This document shows positions 10,133-17,672 of a DNA stretch of 17,767 nt, one piece after another (within the stretch, counting starts at the first letter, position 1; each line of letters starts with the position of its first letter). The notes under the pieces are model-generated. The model did no database searches. It saw only the letters and a program-made list of their open reading frames with translations, and was not told the DNA's origin. The DNA is from Triangularia verruculosa (lineage: Eukaryota > Ascomycota > Sordariomycetes > Sordariales > Podosporaceae), in assembly GCA_033296885.1 (NCBI GenBank), contig MU864121.1, positions 1 through 17,767 on the forward strand, written 5' to 3'. The position numbers were made by a program, and so were the translations under genes.

Positions 10133-10137
10133 ATTGG
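10133..10137 (-). promoter_or_regulatory. CCAAT box upstream of the kinase-like gene
   Basis: ATTGG on the plus strand (CAGCCAATC on the minus), about 100 bp upstream of the TATA box. This is a typical binding context for the fungal CCAAT-binding complex and a plausible position for it. Confidence 0.35.
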
Positions 10138-10240
10138 CTGAGAGCTCTCCATGCTCCCCCCGTACCCAGGGTCGTGTGTGATGCCGTGGTGCCTAGAAAA
10201 GTGGATCCCACTTGTTTGCTTGTGCTACCATCCTTTTTTT

Positions 10241-10248
10241 TATAAAAA
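10241..10248 (+). promoter_or_regulatory. TATA box of the kinase-like gene
   Basis: TATAAAAA directly after a T-run, 81 bp upstream of the ATG at 10329, and followed by a pyrimidine-rich leader (10275-10325). Position and sequence are good for a fungal core promoter. Confidence 0.5.
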
Positions 10249-10328
10249 CCTTGAGCCGTTCCATCTCGCCTAATTTCCTGCGTTCTAACCATTCTACTCC
10301 ATCACTCTACCCCGTCACTTACTTCAAG

Positions 10329-11258
10329 ATGGAAGACGATGAAGATAACAAAATTATTATTAAGGTATATACTCTAACTTTTAAAGGCTGATAGTTACTA
10401 TTATTAATCCTAGTTTTATAGGACATACAGTTTGGCTACCGACGTTTTCGAGCACCTGCAAAACGAATCTACGGGAATCGGAATATCTTTCTCTTAGATA
10501 TCCCGCCGAATCCAATTGCTAGCTGGCTATCATTTTGGATGCCGCAGCTCGTCCGCTCTTGGCTACAGCGATTGCTGCCAGAGTGGTTCTTGCCGACAAG
10601 TGTTATTCTAAAGGAGCGAAACCCGAACAAGGCTGATAGCTACGAAAACGAAATCGCCACATACCTGCATCTTCGATCCCTCCAGGGCACCCACATCCCG
10701 CGTTTGTTTGGCGAAGTAGCCGTCAGCGACCCCCACGCGCAGAGATACCAGATCAGCAAGCGACCCACTCCTGCCATCCTCCTGGAAAACGTCGAAGGAG
10801 TGTCGCTACACAATCTTCCAATTAAAGAGCTAAGGAATCCTCACCTTCTCAAGGAACTCCAGGACATGTATAACCTGCTTACGGAAAACGAGGTTCTTCA
10901 TGGCGATCCAAGGCTCCACAACTTTCTACGTATTGATCAGAAGGTCGTTGCTATCGACTTTGAGCTTTCCGAGCCTCTTTTCGGTGATATAACGAATGAG
11001 GAGGAATTGGAGACCTTGAAGGGTGATATTGAGAGACGGGCTAGAGAGGCACAGGGAGCTCCCATCAGGCAGCCTCCCTGCCAAACCTCGGCGCTCCTTC
11101 AACGCCGCCCGCCTCCCACCGCTTATTCTCCCTATACTCCACCGTCTGGACCCCCGTCTTACAGCCCCACACCAGCTCGTCCAGCAGCTCATACCAGAAC
11201 AACACTTCCCGGCCAATCCCGCTCGCACTCACCACGCCCGCGCCACTTTGGGCCTTGA
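10329..11258 (+). CDS. Protein-kinase-like (PKL fold) protein, 290 aa, one intron, suspect C-terminus
   Basis: Exons 10329-10364 and 10422-11258 flank a 57-nt phase-0 intron (AAG|GTATAT donor, TTTTATAG acceptor); splicing joins MEDDEDNKIIIK to a long open frame. The ATG has A at -3 and G at +4. Kinase-fold landmarks: VILKE with Lys76; YENE with a likely partner Glu89; hinge-like ILLENVEG (131-138); catalytic HGDPRLHN (His172, Asp174, Asn179); and AIDFE (Asp191), where most kinases have DFG. HGD plus DFE is closer to aminoglycoside-phosphotransferase-like and fungal orphan kinases than to classical Ser/Thr kinases, and there is little room for a full C-lobe. From about residue 225 the sequence becomes Pro/Arg/Ser-rich with no fold; that part is the exact antisense of the minus-strand fragment at 11065-11520. 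The original gene may therefore have ended or been broken near 11050. Substrate unknown. Confidence 0.65.
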
Positions 11259-11520
11259 TATCGTACGCATACTGCAGCATCACCTGCGGGATGATGCTCT
11301 GCCCGAAGCCGAGCAGCGTGTCGTACTCGGCGCACTCGATGTACATGGTCGACGTGCTGTGGCGCGAGACTCACTCGCTGTACTCGGCCCAGTCGGCGGG
11401 GGCGTTGCACACCGCGCGGTTGCGGTCGAGGATAGACGCAGGATTTGTAGTGCGGGGGCCGACTTCGGAAGGGCCGGGGAGGTACAAGGGATTGGTTTTC
11501 CGGGGTTGTGTCACTCTGTT
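11065..11520 (-). pseudogene. GC3-rich gene fragment of unknown family
   Basis: One minus-strand frame reads from about 11520 (PLYLPGPSEVGPRTTNPASI) through CNAPADWAEYSE, one TGA at 11373-11371, then YIECAEYDTLLGFGQSIIPQ and on to TGA at 11067-11065. Codons end overwhelmingly in G or C, unlike the neighbours, and the amino-acid composition is globular, so this was coding. The TGA sits in GTGAGT, a perfect fungal 5' splice site, so it could mark an intron rather than a mutation; no clear acceptor follows, and the frame beyond the stop is the same one. No start codon or upstream exon is obvious. I do not recognise the family. It overlaps the 3' part of the kinase-like frame head to head, which suggests a rearrangement joined two gene pieces. 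Confidence 0.5.
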
Positions 11521-11978
11521 TCTCGAATCTGGCGACTCGGTGGGTTGACACGGTTTCTGAGTGGCTGGCAGGCCCGCGCATTGTCCCGCGCTGGAGTGCC
11601 CCAGCCAAAGACGAGCAAATCTGATCACCACTGCATGTCTTATAGTTATCATAAATGTACGGCTGGATAGGGTACGGACGAGAGAATGCCGACGATGGTC
11701 CGTCGATAGCGACTGTGGGTGTATCACACATCAGCAATGGTCCAAGATTCTTCAATTTTATTGCAAGCTATTTAACTTCGTAGTCTGCCCCTGGTCAAGT
11801 GGGCAGAAAGCCAGAGAACCTCTATTATATCTATACATGGTGACAACGTTGGTGGCAAATGGTACCATGTCCAGCTGAGCTGGTTACGTCAGTTCAGCTC
11901 CCCTGAGCTCCATTTCAGCTTGGTTGACCACAACCCCTTTCTGTCTGACAGTAGCATTCCATCCCTAGGGCCAATTGT
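11521..11978. other. Intergenic stretch without a supported gene
   Basis: Normal composition, no RIP. Frames on both strands are short and overlapping. It contains a perfect palindrome CCAGCTGAGCTGG (11871-11883), followed within 50 bp by related AGTTCAGCTC and GAGCTCC motifs. Nothing else recognised. Confidence 0.5.
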
Positions 11979-12830
11979 TCAGACATGAATAGTGCCATCC
12001 AACCATCCGCCTAGCTTAAGTGTTACGACATGACTCAGTTCGGTCGACCCGTCTGCGCGTATAGTCTTCTTCTCCATATCGTCGAGGATCTTGTTAATAT
12101 ACGCCCCTGTTGCCGAAAGGTGAAGGATGTGGGTAATAGCGCGGTGGAGTGTTAAAAGCCGTGGCAAGGGAGGATCGATATTCCGGCTTTTAGTAAGGAA
12201 GAGTGTACGCGTAATAGGGAGTAGACCTCGTACGATACTAAAAGGGAGAAAGGAGTCGATACGGTAGGTATGTGGTAGTTGGCTAGCAATAGGCTCGAAA
12301 AACACCTTAAAGTCGCCAAAAAAACGGTGTAGGTTGTGGGTTACTATAATAGTATTCCGTGGTCGATTAATGTTATTATTAGTAAGTAGATCGATTACCC
12401 TATAGTCAAATATATTGAGGATCGTAAGTGCGGTTTCTTTCGAACGAGACTAGCGATTGGTTAGTTTAAATATTATATATAGCGGGACGGGAAATAAACT
12501 AATTGGGAATCTGTATCCCGTGATATAAGGGAATGGGGAAGGATATATATTACTTTTAAATTCTTAAACTGATTTTCGTCCGAAAGTAAATTCCTATTGT
12601 CGTCCTTTGTATTATCGCCGCCTTTTCTTATACGATTTATTACTTCGCTTTGATTAAAACGACGACTTATGATATAACGATGCCGGTCGCGGATGAGGTA
12701 TTGACCGCGGAGCTTTGATACTCGCTTTGGCGTGCCGACGAAGTCTTGGAATTCTCTTCCTTGCGCCTGCTGAATGACGGAATGGTATACTGGGGAAGGC
12801 TGCGGTGTTTTTTTTGTAGAGGCTTTTACT
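11979..12830 (-). pseudogene. HNH-endonuclease-like fungal protein, partly RIP-degraded
   Basis: Near full-length minus-strand relic, about 280 codons. In order: GREFQDFVGTPKRVSKLRGQ; RDRHRYIISRRF; a DNTKDD/NLLSDENQF block; NLKVIYILPHSL (12560-12530), equivalent to the xAHIxPHSL HNH core, where the key His is now Tyr (TAT at 12547-12545); then after a frame change near 12490, SRSKETALTILNIFD; NTIIVTHNLHRFFGDFKVFF (the N...H part of HNH_2-type domains); YRIDSFLP; and a C-terminal helix region ending KLGGWLDGTIHV at TGA 11979. Stops TAG and TAA sit at Trp/Gln positions. The last 109 codons remain open. Such proteins are frequent in Aspergillus and Fusarium genomes; the HNH assignment comes from the block order, which I recognise, not from a search. 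The pogo element inserted just upstream of its 5' end. Confidence 0.65.
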
Positions 12831-12909
12831 AGGAGATATTAATAGAAGTTGAGACGGTAAGGAGGGGAGGCCGGGTCTTACGAGGGAGGAAAAAGTTATC
12901 GAAGAGATA

Positions 12910-12955
12910 ACGTGCGTGATAAGCGAGCCGACCGGATAAGCGAGCCGACCACTTT
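12910..12955 (+). repeat. Left terminal inverted repeat with an internal double motif
   Basis: A 46-bp repeat, identical to the reverse complement of 15426-15471. It contains two direct copies of GATAAGCGAGCCGACC (12918-12933 and 12935-12950) spaced 17 bp, probably paired transposase-binding sites. Confidence 0.95.
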
Positions 12956-13527
12956 TTACAAGATACGCGTTCTTTCTCCTTTGACAACAATTTCCTCCAC
13001 CACCAAAAATGGATTCTTCTTCAAATGAAGCCAAGGTTATTTTGGCTATCGAAGCTCTTAAAAACAAACCTTCTTTAAGCCTTCGGGCTGCAACTAAGCT
13101 TTATTCTATACCTTATAGTACCCTCCGCGACCGGTATAATGGCCGACCTGTAAGATACGATATTCCAGCCAACTCGCGCAAACTTACGGATTTGGAAGAG
13201 AAAACGATTGTTCAATATATAATTGAGCTATTTGCACGCGCATTCCATCCCCGACTTTCGTACGTAGAAGATATAGCCAACCGATTGCTACGCAAACGCG
13301 ACGCACCTCCTATTAGCGTACGATGGGCTCACAACTTTATTAAGCGCCAGCTAGAACTTCGGACGCGTTTTACGCGTAAATACAACTACCAGAGGGCCAA
13401 ATGTAAAGATCCAAAGATTATCCGCGAGTAGTTTACGCTTATACGGAACACTAAGGCTAAGTACGGTATTATAGATAACAATATTTATAACTTCGACGAA
13501 ACTAGGTTTATAATAGGCATTATCGTC

Positions 13528-13532
13528 GCTAT
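13528..13532 (+). repeat. Left 5-bp target-site duplication of the solo LTR (GCTAT)
   Basis: GCTAT directly before TGTTAAAA and again directly after the terminal CA, at 14229-14233. Removing the LTR with one copy gives back an unbroken transposase frame. Confidence 0.8.
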
Positions 13533-14228
13533 TGTTAAAATAGGTCCCTGTGAGGCCTAATTTACAGTGGTCTGGCAGCTGTAATACTACGTGGTTATAG
13601 GTGCGAAGGAATGGAGGATTCGGCCAAGTCCCTGCTTGAAGAGCTCACCCGTCACTAAGCACTTACCCGGCACCTGTGCCTGGGCTCCACTCAGCGCTAC
13701 AGGCCACTTCAAAAGCTTGCATCGGGCCAACCAGTGGGCCAAAATGGCTATAATTTTATATTTAAGCTTATAAGGTCTATATACACCACTGGTTAAAAGG
13801 GCTAAGCTCTAGGCCTACGATGACCCGCACTTTGCAAAAGGGGGGGGCGGTTTGGGTGAAGATTTGTATGGGCGTGAGTCGCTTTTTAGCAACTCGCACC
13901 AAAAACGGGGTCCTGCAAGTCGTACTCTGGCTCATCTGCCCGCCCTGGCGTGCGAGGCGCCGCACCTCGGTCGGTGGGTATACGGTAGAGGTCGAGTACG
14001 AACCCTACTACAGAGGATACAACTGGATTATAGAAGGCTAGCTCTATAAATAAAGAAGGTTACCACCTATATTCTCTGTTATACAGTACCTATAAGGTAC
14101 TGTAGCCCAGTACCCCAGCAGTGAGCTTTAGGTATCGTGTGTGTTAATTCCGCTGCACTAGAAGAGTACTGTAAGTACCTACCGCTATAGGGCCCTTAGG
14201 CTTGTATGCGGCTCATACCTTTTTGACA
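13533..14228 (+). mobile_element. Solo LTR nested in the pogo-type transposase
   Basis: A 696-bp insertion beginning TGTTAAAATAGG and ending CCTTTTTGACA, i.e. TG...CA, flanked by GCTAT on both sides (13528-13532 and 14229-14233), the 5-bp duplication typical of LTR retrotransposons. No internal retrotransposon genes are present, so it is a solo LTR left by recombination. It carries TATAAATA (14045-14052) overlapping AATAAA (14049-14054), and a perfect hairpin TACAGTACC/GGTACTGTA (14082-14104). Its orientation is set by a second copy whose start appears at 17673. Short frames inside it are not genes. Confidence 0.8.
14082..14104 (+). terminator. Hairpin within the solo LTR
   Basis: TACAGTACC, loop TATAA, GGTACTGTA: nine perfect base pairs about 30 bp after the AATAAA motif. 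It could help end the LTR transcript; this is position-based inference only. Confidence 0.3.
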
Positions 14229-15280
14229 GCTATTATAGTCGTTACAACTTCTAATAGCCGTAGTAAGGCCAAACAGATCCAGCCTAACAATCGTAAGTAA
14301 GCTACGGTTATTCAAAGCGTAAATGCTCTAGGTTAGGCTATCCCACTATTCATTATCTTAGCCGAGTAATATCACCTTACTAATTAATATCAAAAGTACA
14401 GCCTTCCGGCCACCTAGCGCATTGCAACAACCGATAATAGCTGGACTACCAATAAGAAAGGCATAGATTAGATTCGGCACTTCGATTTCCACACGGCATC
14501 TCGTACAAAGGGCAAATATCGGCTATTAATCCTTAACGGCTACGAAAGCCACCACTCCGAAAAATTCGAAACCTACTACCGGGAGCACAACATTATTACA
14601 CTATATATACCTCCGCACTCCTCCTACATACTTCAGCCATTAGATATTAGCTATTTTGCGCCATTGAAGAAGGCATATAGCCGCCAAATTAAGCAGTTAA
14701 TGTGGATAAACATCACACACATCAGCAAATTGGAGTTTCTTTATACATTTAGAGAAGCGTTTTTTACTTCGATTACAGAAAAGAATATCCAGGGTGGTTT
14801 TACCGGAGCCGGCCTTATACCGTACGACTCAGAGAGGGTAATATCCAAGCTAGATATACGCATTCGGACTCCAACACCCCCAGCCTCGAGCCCAACCACG
14901 GCACTACCTTAGGTCTCTCAAACGCCACACAACCCTCGGGAGGCTACCTCACAGTCAACGCTTATTAAAACTCGGATATTAAACCACCAGGGCAGCTCTC
15001 CAACCTCAATACTAGCCGCTGTGGACCAATTTACTAAGGGAGCAATGGGTATAATGCACGAAGTGGCTCTTCTCCGTGCAGAGGTCTCTTCGCTACGCAA
15101 GGCCAATGAGGAGCTTAGTAAAAGACGGAGAGCCAAAAAACACGTGTGCGGCTTGGAGGGTCACTTACTGTACAAGAGGCACAGGATCTACTAGATCAGA
15201 AGGCTGTAGGTAAGCAGGTAATCCAGGAAGATCGACAAAGTGGTGGTGGTGCAAGGGGGTCTCGTCCGAAGATTCGGTGC

Positions 15281-15322
15281 TGTGGCGTGTGCGGTAAGCC
15301 AGGCCATAATGCACGCACCTGC
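15281..15322 (+). other. CCHC zinc-knuckle coding segment of the transposase
   Basis: Encodes CGVCGKPGHNARTC, matching C-x2-C-x4-H-x4-C. It is intact although it is out of frame with the DDE domain. Zinc knuckles of this kind bind nucleic acid and recur at the C-terminus of fungal pogo-type transposases. Confidence 0.8.
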
Positions 15323-15425
15323 AAGGAGGCTGCAGAATCATCTAATTCATCTGTTTCTAATTCAGTTATTATAGTTTCCTAGTATTGTGGTTATGTAATT
15401 TAGGATAGTTGTAATAAGGTGGTGG

Positions 15426-15471
15426 AAAGTGGTCGGCTCGCTTATCCGGTCGGCTCGCTTATCACGCACGT
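15426..15471 (-). repeat. Right terminal inverted repeat of the pogo-type element
   Basis: Reverse complement of 12910-12955 with no mismatch over 46 bp, carrying the same two 16-bp direct motifs in inverted orientation. The flanking TA lies at 15472-15473. Confidence 0.95.
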
Positions 15472-15473
15472 TA

Positions 15474-15794
15474 CTTCTTTAAAGAATTGTATAACGCCTA
15501 TAAATTTTAATCTAATTTACCTCGCTTATAATTAGTTATAACACTTTAGTAAGAGTACTATTAAACTGCGTATTGTCCAATAATTAGACTATATTAATTT
15601 ATCCCTTTTTTATTTTTTGTTAATTATTAACTTCTTCGATAGTTAATGTAAAGCTAAATAACTTAAAGTAGAAGAAATTAAGGGATAGATATAAGGACCT
15701 CCTTATATAATATATAAGTAAGATATTATATTCGATAATAATAAATTAAAGTACTAATATATCTATAAGGAAGCGCGTTAGTATATTTATTAAA
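15474..15794. other. AT-rich RIP-like spacer
   Basis: TA-rich sequence right of the transposon with no readable frame. Before the insertion it was contiguous with 12907, so it is probably part of the region upstream of the minus-strand HNH relic. Confidence 0.4.
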
Positions 15795-16357
15795 CCTTTA
15801 GAGGTTCGGCTATTAATATTAAGAAATGACGGGTATTTATAAAAGTATCTTCCTAAAGTGGAATATTTATTTTCTAAAAATATAAGTAATTACTTTATCG
15901 GGGCTTACGAGAAACTGTATACGGAGTTCGGAAATACGTTTAAAGTTGTTTTATTAGTTATTTCTAATTCTAAGATATTTTTTAACCTGTCTTTCCCTTA
16001 GAATCTATTAGCGAAATCGAAGTTAGTTTTAGTTTACGGATCGCTTAGTTAGCAATAGAGACCTAGAATTTTAGATAAATATTATCCGAAGTATTTTAGT
16101 AGTTAATAATTGAAATAAACCTTCAGGAAATAACGGAGGAATAATTAAAAGTAGTTTTAGAAGAAAATTATTTATTATAAAAATAAGTTAGAGAGTGTAA
16201 AAGGAAGGTAGATTATTTTGAAAACTGTACTTTAATGTACGCCGAGGAGATTGAAAAGGTATTTCTAATATTAGAGGGGTTACGTACTTAGTTAAACTCT
16301 AGGTTAATTATATAAAAAATAGAAAAAAGGTATTGCGAAAGACCGTCCGCTTTTTAA
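15795..16357 (+). pseudogene. RIP-degraded unknown gene with coiled-coil-like C-terminal part
   Basis: The plus frame from 15795 reads PLEVRLLILRNDGYL, stop, KYLPKVEYLFSKNISNYF, then AYEKLYTEFGNTFKVV and on to about 16040. A frame change near 16070 leads to EINLQEITEE, stop, LKVVLEENYLL and then VRECKRKVDYFENCTLMY and AEEIEKVFLILEGLRT, which looks like a Glu/Leu-rich coiled coil, ending at TAA 16355-16357. Stops are TAA or TAG at positions compatible with Gln or Trp. I do not recognise the family. It may be one gene with the relic at 16465. Confidence 0.45.
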
Positions 16358-16464
16358 GTTATAACTTAACTACTTATACTTTATATTTCAAGTTTCTCTG
16401 TAAAATCTAGTATAGAAATTTAACGGTAAATATTAATTATTATATTTTTAATATCAATGTAATA

Positions 16465-16935
16465 GGAGTTTCGGCCCCGGCTCCCGCTAACTGGTCCCGG
16501 TGGCCTTAGTATTGTAATGCCGTACGAGACTCGTTAGATAACGACTGCTTTGCTGGAATGTCCTATATATATAACAGTATTCACGAGGCTCGCGAGACGT
16601 CTACTTTCTTCGCCAGTTAGAACCAGAAGCCAACCCAAGAGATCCTTTTAAACTAATTAGCCCTAAGCTTAGTTATACATATCGGCCTAAACTTACTTAA
16701 TATGGTACTAGATGGAAAATGGCGTAAGGTGGGCTTTACTGTCGTCTACGATTTAAGAGATACTCTATCAGATTATTTTCTAAACCGAGTTTTACTATAA
16801 TAGCGCCCTCGTCAATGGGAAAATTACCTACCGTTTATTACTTCCAAGGGTATAGTACTAGTGGTTTCGGCTAATAAAAGATTAGATATACCTTAACTCT
16901 GAGACCGCCGATTACTACCGAACGTATTTAATATA
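16465..16935 (+). pseudogene. RIP-degraded unknown gene relic
   Basis: From 16465 one plus frame reads GVSAPAPANWSRWP, stop, YCNAVRDSLDNDCFAGMSYI, then HEARETSTFFAS, stop, NQKPTQEILLN, stop, LALSLVIHIGLNLLNMVLDG and KWRKVGFTVVYDLRDTLSDY. The three stops are TAG, TAG and TAA at Gln-compatible positions. A frame change near 16800 gives ALVNGKITYRLLLPRV and then ETADYYRTY up to about 16935. It was clearly protein-coding, mostly helical with a hydrophobic stretch. Family not recognised. Confidence 0.5.
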
Positions 16936-17057
16936 TATTTACCTAATATAAATACTGTTGAAATAGGTGCTATTGAGGCCTGTAAATATAGGCTCAAATA
17001 GCTATCGGCGCAGTACACTGAGAGCGAAGAAGACTTTGACTGCAGCATTCGACAGTT

Positions 17058-17175
17058 GCTGGGGACTGAAGATATGGTGTCTCGCAGGTCTGTATGATGT
17101 AGACCTGCGCTGGGAACCGAAGATATGGTGTCTCGCAGGTCTGTATAATGTAGACCTGCGCTGGGGACCGAAGAT
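17058..17175 (+). repeat. 51-bp tandem repeat, each unit with a 9-bp hairpin
   Basis: Units begin GCTGGG at 17058, 17109 and 17160 (the third partial). Each full unit contains CGCAGGTCT, a 9-nt loop, then AGACCTGCG: perfect stems at 17083-17109 and 17134-17160, with loops differing by one base. Confidence 0.92.
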
Positions 17176-17406
17176 TAGCGCAGTGTACTTGAAATGAAGG
17201 AGGCTATATTTGCAGCCTACGACAGTGGCTAGGCACTGAAGGAAGATCAATCACAGAGGCGGCGCCCTACAATATATAAGGTGATTACAGTAATACAGGC
17301 TTGTGAGGTACTGAAAGATATAGTGAACTAGTATATTGAATTGACTTAATAGGCAAGAGAATGTTACAGTGAATAGTCCTGAGGGTAAGACCTTTATAGA
17401 TCTTCT

Positions 17407-17472
17407 GCTCCATATTCCTCCCCCAATCTCTTCTCCGTAGCTCCGTATTCCTCCCCCAATCTCTTCTCCGTT
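17407..17472 (+). repeat. 33-bp tandem duplication
   Basis: Two adjacent copies (17407-17439, 17440-17472) of GCTCC[A/G]TATTCCTCCCCC and the following AATCTCTTCTCCGT, with two mismatches. Pyrimidine-rich. Being 11 codons long, it keeps a minus-strand frame open by chance. Confidence 0.92.
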
Positions 17473-17617
17473 GCCGTACGCTAAGTGTCTGGAACTCTGG
17501 GCACTAGCTATACGGATCTCCAGGTTGAATCGGAGGTCCGTTCGGAGGTCTAAAAGCTTATATGATCGCCACGGTAGAGCGTTGGTGAGCATGTGATTCT
17601 AAGCCATTGTATTGCCT

Positions 17618-17645
17618 CTGAGGCCCTGTATTTTACAGGGCTCAG
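17618..17645. repeat. Palindrome near the LTR junction
   Basis: CTGAGGCCCTGTA, TTT, then TACAGGGCTCAG: a 12-bp stem with one bulged G. A decayed version of the same motif (GAGGCCTGTAAATATAGGCT) occurs at 16976-16995 near the start of the LTR-like relic. Confidence 0.8.
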
Positions 17646-17672
17646 ATACACTGTAAAATCCACAAACAAAAG

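Larger units (their letters stand above)
9844..10328. other. Intergenic region between the nuclease-like and kinase-like genes
   Basis: This 485-bp gap has no gene. It must hold the 3' UTR of the upstream gene and the promoter of the downstream one. A tandem TGGATCA (10082 and 10092) leads into a perfect inverted repeat: TGGATCAC (10092-10099), an 8-nt spacer, then GTGATCCA (10108-10115). This could be a dimeric regulator site; nothing else supports that. Confidence 0.5.
13009..15382 (+). pseudogene. Pogo/Fot-type transposase with C-terminal zinc knuckle, disrupted
   Basis: The ATG at 13009 opens a 140-codon frame: a psq-type helix-turn-helix (about residues 8-50; LSLRAATKLYSIPYSTLRDR) and a CENP-B/Tc5-type HTH (about 60-125). 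TAG at 13429 replaces an expected Trp. Then NFDET (first catalytic Asp, 13495-13497). A solo LTR interrupts at 13533; removing it and one target copy (701 nt) restores the frame. The rest reads as a DDE_1 domain with six stops: LLILNG (14525-14540) has Asn AAC at 14535 in place of the second Asp; LQPLD keeps the third Asp (14643-14645). TAG at 14910 precedes a variable linker and a KKRRR-like basic patch. A one-base loss in the A6 run (15135-15140) shifts to the frame that encodes a zinc knuckle C-x2-C-x4-H-x4-C at 15281-15322, ending at TAG 15382. Changes fit RIP. Clearly non-functional. Confidence 0.88.
12910..15471 (+). mobile_element. Fot/pogo-type Tc1-mariner DNA transposon, complete but inactive
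   Basis: The element is 2562 bp including a nested LTR (1861 bp without the LTR and its duplicated target). It is bounded by a perfect 46-bp inverted repeat starting ACGTGCGTGATAAGCGAGCC and flanked by TA on both sides (12908-12909 and 15472-15473), the standard Tc1/mariner target duplication. It contains one transposase gene in plus orientation. The transposase is ruined by stops and a frameshift, while the repeats are identical, so a related active copy could still mobilise it in principle. Confidence 0.92.
16958..17672 (+). mobile_element. Diverged LTR-like element relic
   Basis: It starts TGTTGAAATAGGTGCT and soon has GAGGCCT, matching about 21 of the first 26 bases of the solo LTR (TGTTAAAATAGG...GAGGCCT). 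The stretch up to the next LTR start (715 bp) is about the LTR's length, but I could not find a matching CA end or target duplication. It contains a 51-bp tandem repeat with hairpins, a 33-bp tandem repeat and a strong palindrome. No gene is supported; the small frames just translate the repeats. Confidence 0.4.

Noticed and set aside
11023..11755. Long plus- and minus-strand frames other than the 11065-11520 fragment
   Set aside because: High GC removes stops in all frames; only one minus frame has GC3 bias and globular composition.
12654..13067. 137-codon minus-strand frame
   Set aside because: It crosses the transposon's inverted repeat and the transposase start, and overlaps the better-supported HNH frame.
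13591..14049. Small frames inside the solo LTR as genes
   Set aside because: They lie wholly within an element with LTR ends and target duplication and have no domains.
13533..14228. Solo LTR as a TIR-type DNA element
   Set aside because: The ends match only weakly as inverted repeats (TGTTAAAATAGGT versus TGTCAAAAAGGT), whereas TG...CA with a 5-bp duplication fits an LTR.
16967..17592. Frames over the 51-bp and 33-bp repeats as repeat proteins
   Set aside because: Units are multiples of three, so frames stay open by arithmetic; both strands are open alike.
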